In this document: piece after piece, positions 1 to 5,869 of the stretch
Numbering within the stretch: position 1 is the stretch's first letter
Layout of the letters: every line of letters starts with the position of its first letter
NCBI GenBank assembly: GCA_030591105.1
Contig: JAUVBS010000038.1
Coordinates: 1 to 10,289, forward strand
Reading direction: 5' to 3'
Length of the DNA stretch: 10,289 nucleotides
DNA from: a bacterium
GTDB lineage: Bacteria > Krumholzibacteriota > Krumholzibacteriia > LZORAL124-64-63
Program-made: the position numbers and the translations under genes
Notes under the pieces: model-generated
Told to the model about the DNA's origin: nothing
The model's input: only the letters and a program-made list of their open reading frames with translations
The model's database searches: none

Positions 1-2155
1 AGGATTCGGCCTTCTTGGCGATCTCGCCTAACTTCTCATCTTGATCGGCCGGCGCTTCGTCCGACTGTTCTGCCGTCTCGGTTTCGGCCTCGGCTACCAA
101 CTCCTCGGCCGTGTCGTCCGACTTTTCCTCGGGCGCGGCTTCGGCCTCGGCCGTGTCGTCCGACATTTCTTCGGGCGCGGTTTCGGCCTCGGCCGTGTCG
201 TCCGACTGCCCTTCGGTCGCGGTTTCGGCCTCGGCTGCCGCTTCATCGGCGGCGACAACATCCTCGAGCCGCGGATGAGCCTCGACGAATTTCTCAATTT
301 CTTCTGGTTCGAAGTCTTTCAGGCGCTCGGCGATGGACAGAACGATACGCCGGTTCTCCACGTCCATCTTGATCACCTTCAGATCGATCTTCTCACCCTC
401 TTGGAAGTAGTACTGCGGCTTGTCCAGCTTCGGGATGCCGAGGTGCCCCAACGGCACGAAACCTTCGAGGTTGTCGTTCATCTCGACGATCACGCCGTGG
501 TCGAGCATCCGGCCGATCGTGCCATCGAGCGCGTGGCCCACGGGAAACTCCTCGGCCAGGGTCGGCCAGGGGTTGTCTTGCAACTGTTTGATGCCGAGGC
601 TGATCCGGCGCTTGCTAGCGTCGATGTCGAGAATCTGCACTTCGACCGACTCGCCCTTGCGCAGGATCTCTTTCGGGTGCCGCACGCGTTTCGTCCAGCT
701 CATATCGCTGATATGGACGAGGCCGTCGATACCTTCTTCCACTTCAACGAAGGCGCCAAAATCGGTGAGATTACGGACCTTCCCTTCGATGACGGTGCCC
801 ACCGGGAAACGGTCGACGAGGGTGAGCCACGGATCGGTCTCACACTGCTTCAGACCGAGGCTGATCTTCTCGTGGTCTTTATCGATTTTCAACACCATCA
901 CGTCGACTTCGTCGCCGATCGAGACGACCTTCGACGGGTGTTTGATGTGGCGTGTCCAGCTCATCTCGCTGATATGGATCAGGCCCTCGACGCCCCGCTC
1001 CAGCTCTACGAAAGCACCGTAGTTGGTGATGCTGACGACGCGGCCGCGGATAATGCTGCCTTGCGGATATTTTTCCTCGACGTTATCCCAGGGGTAGGCT
1101 TGCAATTGTTTCAGACCGAGGCTGATGCGCTCGCGTGCTTCTTCGAAATCGAGCACTTTGACTTCGATTTCCTCGCCGATGCCGACAACCTCGCTGGGGT
1201 GGCCAACACGGCCCCACGACAGATCGGTGATGTGCAGCAGGCCGTCGATGCCACCGAGATCGACAAAGGCGCCGAAATCGGTGATGTTCTTGACGACACC
1301 CGTGCGGATCTGCCCCTTCTCCAGTTCGGCGATCAGCTTGCGCTTCTTCTCTTCTCGCTCCTGCTCCAGCACGATCCGCCGGCTGACAACCACGTTGCGC
1401 CGCCGCTTGTTCTTCTTGATGATCCGGCACTGGATCTCTTCGCCAATCATGTCCTCCAGATTGGGGACCTGGCGAAGGGCGACCTGGCTGCCGGGCAGGA
1501 AGGTGTCCACGCCCCAGAGCTTGACCACCAGACCACCCTTGATGCGGCGGTCGACCGTTCCCGTGACGACGTCTCCCGATTCGTGCGCCAGCTTGATCCT
1601 GTCCCAAACCTTGAGGAAATCCGCGCGCTCCTTCGAAAGTACGACCAAGCCGTCCTGGTTCTCGATCTTGTCGAGGAAGACATCGAAGGTATCGCCTTCG
1701 TTGAGCTTCTGGTCGCCGAACTCGTCGATGGAGATGACGCCTTCGCTCTTGAAACCGATATTCAAGAGTACCTCGGTCTCACGGATTTCGACCACGGTAC
1801 CCGGGACGATCTGTCCCTCTTGAATCTCGGTCAAAGTCTCTTCGTACTGGTTGATGAGCGCGAGCATCTCGTCTTGGGTCAAAATCCCACCGTCTTCTTC
1901 CTGATAATCCAGGTTGACGATGGTCGCCGCATCGAGCTCTGTGGTCAGCTTCGGCCCGGCCGGCCGGACCGCGGTGGTAGCTAGCGTTGCTGCACCGTCG
2001 CCGGTTCGCTTCGGCTCGTCGTTGCCGTCCGTGCTCGTTGGATCGGCTGCTGCGCTCGAATCGACGTCAGTCGCAGGGGGGGTCTCGCCTTCGGTGGCGG
2101 CGGGGATGGCGTCCTCGCGCGGCTCTTCGGCCTCGGGGCTGGGATTGGTCGTCAT
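1..2155 (-). CDS. rpsA: 30S ribosomal protein S1, six S1 domains plus repeat-rich acidic tail (3' end outside window)
   Basis: S1 binds single-stranded mRNA and helps load it on the 30S subunit. The frame is open from ATG 2155 to the window edge (718 complete codons, no stop), so the protein is longer than 718 residues against about 557 in E. coli. The order is: a low-complexity, acidic N-terminal extension (about 1-110); six S1 domains starting near residues 112, 194, 280, 366, 452 and 539; then an acidic Ala/Glu/Asp tail from about 612. Domains 3-5 carry the typical TDFGAFV or TNYGAFV, GLxHIS and ISLGLKQ signatures. Domains 1 and 2 are more divergent, as is usual for the ribosome-binding end of S1. 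Domain 6 is also divergent. The start is set by AGGAGG nine bases upstream. The gene lies downstream of cmk, as in many bacteria, but an insertion sequence now separates them. The identification is firm; the end of the protein is not visible. Confidence 0.96.
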   Translation of the reverse strand, partial: MTTNPSPEAEEPREDAIPAATEGETPPATDVDSSAAADPTSTDGNDEPKRTGDGAATLATTAVRPAGPKLTTELDAATIVNLDYQEEDGGILTQDEMLALINQYEETLTEIQEGQIVPGTVVEIRETEVLLNIGFKSEGVISIDEFGDQKLNEGDTFDVFLDKIENQDGLVVLSKERADFLKVWDRIKLAHESGDVVTGTVDRRIKGGLVVKLWGVDTFLPGSQVALRQVPNLEDMIGEEIQCRIIKKNKRRRNVVVSRRIVLEQEREEKKRKLIAELEKGQIRTGVVKNITDFGAFVDLGGIDGLLHITDLSWGRVGHPSEVVGIGEEIEVKVLDFEEARERISLGLKQLQAYPWDNVEEKYPQGSIIRGRVVSITNYGAFVELERGVEGLIHISEMSWTRHIKHPSKVVSIGDEVDVMVLKIDKDHEKISLGLKQCETDPWLTLVDRFPVGTVIEGKVRNLTDFGAFVEVEEGIDGLVHISDMSWTKRVRHPKEILRKGESVEVQILDIDASKRRISLGIKQLQDNPWPTLAEEFPVGHALDGTIGRMLDHGVIVEMNDNLEGFVPLGHLGIPKLDKPQYYFQEGEKIDLKVIKMDVENRRIVLSIAERLKDFEPEEIEKFVEAHPRLEDVVAADEAAAEAETATEGQSDDTAEAETAPEEMSDDTAEAEAAPEEKSDDTAEELVAEAETETAEQSDEAPADQDEKLGEIAKKAES
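53..235 (-). repeat. 42-bp tandem repeat encoding the acidic tail of S1
   Basis: Three consecutive 42-base units (235-194, 193-152, 151-110 on the minus strand) encode 14-residue repeats: AEAETATEGQSDDT, AEAETAPEEMSDDT and AEAEAAPEEKSDDT. After a five-residue spacer (AEELV), a degenerate fourth copy, AEAETETAEQSDEA, occupies 94-53. The unit length is a multiple of three, so copy-number change keeps the reading frame. The tail is strongly acidic and probably disordered. The opposite strand of the repeats reads as a Pro/Arg/Lys repeat, which is an artefact. Confidence 0.9.
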
Positions 2156-2164
2156 GAACGGTTG

Positions 2165-2170
2165 CCTCCT
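2165..2170 (-). promoter_or_regulatory. Ribosome binding site of rpsA
   Basis: AGGAGG on the minus strand, nine bases before ATG 2155. It is a full match to the anti-Shine-Dalgarno core and fixes the rpsA start. Confidence 0.85.
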
Positions 2171-2188
2171 AGTGTCACATGCAATCAA

Positions 2189-2206
2189 CCAGACCAAAGG
2201 GTCCGG
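2189..2206 (-). promoter_or_regulatory. Hairpin in the rpsA 5' leader
   Basis: The minus strand reads CCGGACC-CTTT-GGTCTGG, a 7-bp stem with one G-U pair and a 4-base loop. It lies between the predicted promoter and the ribosome binding site, about 33 bases before the start codon. The rpsA leader of E. coli folds into hairpins used in autogenous control by S1. A similar role here is only inference, because one hairpin could arise by chance. Confidence 0.4.
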
Positions 2207-2216
2207 CAGGGTCGGA

Positions 2217-2245
2217 AATATAGACGGATTGGGGCGATTTAGCAA
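2217..2245 (-). promoter_or_regulatory. Sigma-70-type promoter for rpsA
   Basis: On the minus strand, a -35 box TTGCTA (2245-2240) and a -10 box TATATT (2222-2217) are separated by exactly 17 bases. This gives a leader of roughly 55 bases before the rpsA start. The promoter lies between the insertion sequence and rpsA, about 40 bases inside the host flank. It would keep rpsA expressed even if read-through from the upstream operon is blocked by the insertion. The match is good but it is a prediction from sequence only. Confidence 0.65.
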
Positions 2246-2283
2246 TATATGCGGCGGCGACCACGGTCCGAATTCTTTTCTTG

Positions 2284-2308
2284 AGTTGTGCCTCTGAAAA
2301 TGTATCCG
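2284..2308 (+). repeat. Left terminal inverted repeat of the insertion sequence
   Basis: The repeat begins AGTTGTGCCTC and matches the reverse complement of 3481-3505 at 22 of 25 positions. The three differences are all transitions (T/C, A/G, A/G). Confidence 0.85.
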
Positions 2309-2335
2309 GCCCGATCCCTGCGATCTGGCCGGATA
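2303..2335 (+). promoter_or_regulatory. Hairpin overlapping the transposase start codon
   Basis: TATCCGGCC (2303-2311) and GGCCGGATA (2327-2335) are perfect 9-base inverted repeats around a 15-base loop. The last paired base is the A of the likely ATG start (2335), and the first arm lies in the left terminal repeat. In a transcript entering from outside, this stem would bury the initiation region. A start made inside the arm would escape it. This arrangement is known to limit transposase made from read-through in IS10 and IS50. The role here is inferred. It could instead be a subterminal transposase-binding palindrome. Confidence 0.55.
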
Positions 2336-3444
2336 TGTTCACTCCCCCACAACACGATTCGGACTTCCGGCCGCCCTTCTGCCCCAATCCCAACTGCCTC
2401 TACCACCGGCAGTTGAAGTCGGGCTGGAGGTTCAAGAAGAGCGGTTTCTACACCCGACACGTCAAACCCCACCGTATCCAACGGTTCACGTGCCACCACT
2501 GCCGCCGATCCTTCAGTAGTCAGACATTCTCGAGCACCTTTTGGAATAAACGCCCCGATATCGTGGCCCTGCTTTTCACCATGTTTCGGGGCTGATTGTA
2601 AAACCGCCATATGGCCGGCGACTTGGGTGTTGCTCCGTATACAATCAATCGCCACCTTGCCCGCCTCGGTCGACACTGTTTCCTGTTCCACGCTAGAATG
2701 ATGAAGACCGCCAAACCAGCTAGAAACGTCGTCATAGACGGTTTCGTGTCCTTCGAGCTGTCCCAGCACTTCCCCTTCCACCACCACCTGGCCGTGGAGA
2801 AGGACACGGACTTCTTCCTGTACTTCACCGACAGCGAGGTCCGTCGCAGTGGGACGATGACCAGGGAGCAGAAATGGCGCCGGGCCGAACTGGAGCTGAT
2901 CTGTGGCCGCCCAGATCCGCAGGCCGTGCGCAAGGATGTCCGTGAGTTGCTCGAAGTGGTGATCGGCCGGCAGGGTAAAGCCCGGATCTTCAGTGACGAC
3001 CATCGGGCCTATCCGGCTGCCATGCGAACGTTGGCACCGACGATCAGGCATGACGTGACATCCAGTCGGGCGCATCGGGGCAACAGGAACCCTTTGTGGG
3101 AGATCAACCTGCTGGATCTGGTGATCCGTCACAGCAGTGCGAACCACAAGCGTGAGACGATCGCCTGGTCGAAGCGTCGTCAAGGGAGTGCGGAGCGGTT
3201 GGCTGTGTTCCTGGTCTGGCGGAACTACATGCAAGGGCGGCGGGAGAAGAGCCGGTCGAGTCCGACGCCGGCGATGGCGCGGGGGATGGCTGACCGGCGG
3301 TTTCTGGCTGAGGATGTCCTGGCGGAACGCCTCTTTGCGACCCGGATCGAGTTACCTGGTCGGTGGAGGCGGTATTACGGGAGAAATGTCGAGACTCGGG
3401 CGCTGGGCAGGCAGCGGAGTCACCGGTTGGAGTATGCGGCGTAG
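2335..3444 (+). pseudogene. Transposase with zinc finger, HTH and DDE domain, interrupted by two in-frame stops
   Basis: It would cut and join the ends of the element. From ATG 2335 the frame gives a zinc-ribbon-like segment (C16-x4-C21 and C53-x2-C56), then stops at TGA 2593-2595 and again at TAA 2599-2601. The same frame resumes directly with NRHMAGDLGVAPYTINRHL, a helix-turn-helix, followed by a catalytic core. Likely acidic residues are D in VVIDGF (codon at 2737), D in FSDDHRAY (codon near 2995) and E in NHKRETIAW (codon near 3154). Both parts keep family-like sequence, so the simplest reading is a once continuous gene of about 370 codons broken by nonsense changes. An ATG at 2611 could start a separate product holding only the HTH and catalytic parts. 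A TTG at 2281 is open in frame but lies outside the inverted repeat. The exact IS family is not assigned. Confidence 0.8.
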
Positions 3445-3480
3445 GACGCCAGTGCATGGACAGGAAGATGTCTGGGACTG

Positions 3481-3505
3481 CGGACACATTCTCGGAGGCA
3501 CAACT
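3481..3505 (-). repeat. Right terminal inverted repeat of the insertion sequence
   Basis: Read on the minus strand it begins AGTTGTGCCTC and pairs with 2284-2308. Just outside it, both flanks also carry CTTGA, with a two-base offset (2280-2284 and minus strand 3511-3507). The true repeat may therefore be longer, and on the right it would then include the TGA stop codon of cmk-plsC. Confidence 0.82.
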
Positions 3506-3506
3506 G

Positions 3507-4988
3507 TCAAGGCGATGGGCCGAAAAGCCGCCGATCCTTGGCCGCGAATTTGCGTGTCAGCCTCTGGAAAAGACCTTGTTCGAACGGGGTTTCGGGGCGG
3601 TCACGGTAACAGCGCGCCTGTAACTCGCAGAAGATTGTTTCGAACAGTTTCGCGATGCGTCGGTTGATCGCCTGCCGGTCGTATTGCCTTTGGAGGATCG
3701 GCAACGCGTGCAGGCGCACCATCGGTCCGTAACGGACCTCCAGCGGCGAGCGCGGCGAACCGCCGGGCATCAATCCCCACGTGCCGCGGATAAACAGCGG
3801 CAGTACGTCGGCACCGGTCTCCTGGCAGAGAATCCCCAGGCCGTTCTTGACGGGGCCGGGACGGCCTACTGGACGACGCGTACCCTCGGGAAAGATGAAC
3901 AGACAACTGCCGTTCTGCAGAGCTCGGCGAGCCTCGCCGAAGGCGTCGGCATCGTATCCCTTGCGGTGGATCGGTATGATGTCCAGCAAACGGAATAAAA
4001 ATCCGAGCGGGCCGTGGATCAGCTCTTCCTTGGCCAGCGTGCGCAGGGGCGAGCGTAGAAAGGTCGCCCCAATTATGGGTGGGTCGTACCAGTGTACGTG
4101 GTTGCTTACGAGAATGATTCCGGCCGGTACCGATCGCCGGTTGTACCCGATCTGCCGCAAGCCGAAGAAACGTGCGATCTGATCGAAGCAGGCATACGCG
4201 ATCCGGTAGTTAAGCGGTAAAGCGCGTACCGCCGACTCTCGATCCGTGTCGAGCAGAGTGTCCAGATACGGGTTGATCAGGCAGGTCTCGGCCGCCCGTT
4301 CGATCTGCTCCGCGAGGGACCAGTCGCTGGTGTCCAGGACGATGGCGTCTGGCGAGATGGTCAGCGGGCTTTCCGCGCGCTCGCTGTCTCGCCGGTCGCG
4401 CTCGGCCAGCTCCCGCCGCACCTCTTGCGGAGCGACCGTTCGGCCGCCATCGCGGAATTGCCGATGTCGTCGTGCTTCACGCGCGGCCAAGCTCGCGTCG
4501 AGGTAGATTTTCGCCGTCGCCAGCGGAAACACGACGCTGCCAATGTCACGGCCTTCCATGACGACAGAGCCGCGCCGGCCTAGCTCGCGCTGGCGCTCGA
4601 CCATGACCGCGCGGACGCTGGCGTGCGAGCTGACCCGCGATACACTCCGGTCGATCTCCGGGGTCCGGATGGCCGACGAGACGTCCTGGCCGTCCCAGAT
4701 CACACTGCTTTCGCGGCGGTCGTCGCGCAGTTCGAGCCGAGCTGCGGCCAACAACGCAGCTAATCGATCGCCGTCCTCGGACGCGATGTCTTTACGCCGC
4801 GCCGCCAGCGTCAACGCGCGGTACATCGCCCCGGAATCGATGTACGTCAGTCCGAAACGTCTGGCTAGAGCGCGGGCGGTGGTCGACTTGCCCGAACCGG
4901 CGGGGCCGTCGATGGCGATTACAGCGTCTGCAGGGAGGGTAATACCTGCGTGGGCAATAGCGGCGGCCGTGGGCAGAGAGCCCACCAC
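3507..4988 (-). CDS. Fused cytidylate kinase / 1-acylglycerol-3-phosphate acyltransferase
   Basis: One uninterrupted frame joins two enzymes. Numbered from GTG 4988 (493 residues), residues about 20-235 are CMP kinase, which makes CDP from CMP and ATP. They include the P-loop GPAGSGKST (28-36), DSGAMYR (51-57), EGRDIG (145-150) and RDRRDSERAESPL near 197-209. Residues about 270-460 are a PlsC-type acyltransferase, which makes phosphatidic acid from lysophosphatidic acid at the membrane. They include the catalytic NHVHWYD (H-x4-D, 296-302) and FPEGTR (366-371). The start is uncertain. GTG 4988 overlaps the aroF stop as TAGTG, but no strong ribosome binding site is visible. GTG 4985 is also possible, and an upstream TTG at 5027 would run into aroF. 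The stop codon lies one base from the insertion-sequence repeat, so the extreme C-terminus may have been altered by the insertion. Separate adjacent cmk and plsC genes are known; a fusion is less usual. Confidence 0.9.
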   Translation of the reverse strand: MVGSLPTAAAIAHAGITLPADAVIAIDGPAGSGKSTTARALARRFGLTYIDSGAMYRALTLAARRKDIASEDGDRLAALLAAARLELRDDRRESSVIWDGQDVSSAIRTPEIDRSVSRVSSHASVRAVMVERQRELGRRGSVVMEGRDIGSVVFPLATAKIYLDASLAAREARRHRQFRDGGRTVAPQEVRRELAERDRRDSERAESPLTISPDAIVLDTSDWSLAEQIERAAETCLINPYLDTLLDTDRESAVRALPLNYRIAYACFDQIARFFGLRQIGYNRRSVPAGIILVSNHVHWYDPPIIGATFLRSPLRTLAKEELIHGPLGFLFRLLDIIPIHRKGYDADAFGEARRALQNGSCLFIFPEGTRRPVGRPGPVKNGLGILCQETGADVLPLFIRGTWGLMPGGSPRSPLEVRYGPMVRLHALPILQRQYDRQAINRRIAKLFETIFCELQARCYRDRPETPFEQGLFQRLTRKFAAKDRRLFGPSP

Positions 4989-5869
4989 TACAGATCGCGG
5001 CCGACCGCGCGGGCCACGGCGCGGCAAGCGGTTACCAGGTCGTCGAATTGCGCGCAGTTCAACGACTGCGCGGCGTCGCTGCGGGCTGTGTCCGGCTGGT
5101 GGTGGACTTCGATCAGCAGGCCGTCGGCTCCCACGGCGATGGCTGCTCGACTCAGCGCGGTCACCAACCGCGCGTCACCGGCCGCGTGGCTCGGATCGAC
5201 GATCACCGGCAGGTGCGTGATCTCCTTGACCACAGCCACCGAGCCGAGGTCGAGGGTATTGCGCGTCGCCGCTTCAAAGGTGCGGATACCTCGCTCGCAG
5301 AGAACGAGATCGTTGCCGCCGGCGGCGAGGATATATTCCGCCGCACCGAGCCACTCGCGCACCGTGGTCATCATGCCTCGCTTGAGCAGGACCGGCTTAC
5401 CGCTCGCGCCCGCTTCGCGCAGCAGCGGAACGTTTTGAACGCTGCGGCTACCGATCTGCAGCATGTCGGCGGTGGCGGCAACCAGTGCGACGTCGCGTGG
5501 ATCGATAACCTCGGTAACAACCGGCAGGCCGGTCCGGGCACGGGCGTCGGCGAGTAGCTGCAAGCCCGCGCTGCCGAGGCCCTGAAAGGAATAGGGCGAG
5601 GTACGTGGTTTGAACACCCCACCGCGCAGCATCGTCGCTCCGCCGGCGGCAACCGCCGCGGCCGTGATCTCCAGGCTCTCGCGGTCTTCCCCGGCGCATG
5701 GCCCGCCGATCATCACGACCCGGCGCGCTCCGAATACCGCCTGGCCGACGGTCACCGTCTGACGAGCTTGACCTTCGCGACGCACGGACAGCTTCAGGTC
5801 ATCGCCTACGTCAATGCCGGAAAACGGTGTTGTAACAACCGGCTCGAACTGACGCAGCGGTTCATTCAT
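4988..5869 (-). CDS. aroF: 3-deoxy-7-phosphoheptulonate (DAHP) synthase, type I-beta
   Basis: The enzyme condenses phosphoenolpyruvate and erythrose-4-phosphate, the first step of the shikimate pathway. The 293-residue product has GGPC (55-58), KPRTSPYSFQGLG (88-99 region), QIGSR, LLKRG (161-165), CERGIRTFE (191-199) and DPSHA (225-229). Likely metal ligands are C58, H228, E254 and D265. Their spacing matches, as I recall it, the ligands of the Thermotoga maritima enzyme with a constant offset of 44 residues. The N-terminal part before the barrel is only about 45-50 residues. A full ferredoxin-like regulatory domain or a fused chorismate mutase is therefore absent. The segment after GPC reads AGED where SVES or AVES is common. 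ATG 5869 overlaps the hisC end by 8 bases (ATGAATGA) and is preceded by GAGGAG about ten bases away, so it is preferred over longer starts inside hisC. Confidence 0.93.
   Translation of the reverse strand: MNEPLRQFEPVVTTPFSGIDVGDDLKLSVRREGQARQTVTVGQAVFGARRVVMIGGPCAGEDRESLEITAAAVAAGGATMLRGGVFKPRTSPYSFQGLGSAGLQLLADARARTGLPVVTEVIDPRDVALVAATADMLQIGSRSVQNVPLLREAGASGKPVLLKRGMMTTVREWLGAAEYILAAGGNDLVLCERGIRTFEAATRNTLDLGSVAVVKEITHLPVIVDPSHAAGDARLVTALSRAAIAVGADGLLIEVHHQPDTARSDAAQSLNCAQFDDLVTACRAVARAVGRDL

Larger units (their letters stand above)
2284..3505 (+). mobile_element. Insertion sequence, about 1.22 kb, IR-bounded, family not assigned
   Basis: The element is bounded by imperfect inverted repeats and contains one transposase gene that fills most of its length. 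It sits between the stop codon of cmk-plsC (3507-3509) and the rpsA promoter, in the opposite orientation to the host genes. I see no convincing target-site duplication: left flank ...TTCTTG and right flank GTCAAG... do not match directly, so the exact ends are uncertain by a few bases. The zinc-finger, helix-turn-helix, DDE layout recalls IS1-type elements, but the terminal sequence (AGTTGTGCCTC...) is not that of IS1. The copy looks inactive because its transposase frame is interrupted. Confidence 0.85.

Noticed and set aside
94..297. A minus-strand frame encoding a Pro/Arg/Lys repeat protein
   Set aside because: It is an alternative frame of the 42-base repeats in the rpsA tail. The S1 frame accounts for the sequence.
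41..1984. A 647-codon open frame on the plus strand opposite rpsA
   Set aside because: It is antisense to a gene with six recognisable S1 domains. Its sequence (many Leu/Asp/Val/His, no known domain) is the mirror of GC-rich codons of S1. It is a shadow frame.
2274..2283. Target-site duplication flanking the insertion sequence
   Set aside because: Bases left of 2284 and right of 3505 do not form a direct repeat. The shared CTTGA is inverted, not direct.
2281..2308. Outward or inward promoter in the left terminal repeat (TTGAGT with TATCCG)
   Set aside because: The -10 match is poor, so I cannot support a transposase promoter here.
2281..2334. TTG 2281 as the transposase start
   Set aside because: It lies just outside the left inverted repeat and has no ribosome binding site. 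ATG 2335 inside the element is preferred.
2239..3234. A 331-codon minus-strand frame across the insertion sequence
   Set aside because: It is antisense to the transposase, which shows zinc-finger and DDE motifs. The antisense product has no recognisable domain and crosses the terminal repeat.
3137..3667. A 176-codon plus-strand frame spanning the right end of the insertion sequence
   Set aside because: It is a different frame of the transposase 3' region running into antisense cmk-plsC, with no recognisable motif.
4989..5027. TTG 5027 as the start of cmk-plsC
   Set aside because: It would add 13 Arg/Pro-rich residues entirely inside aroF. The GTG codons at 4988/4985, at the aroF stop, fit operon spacing better.
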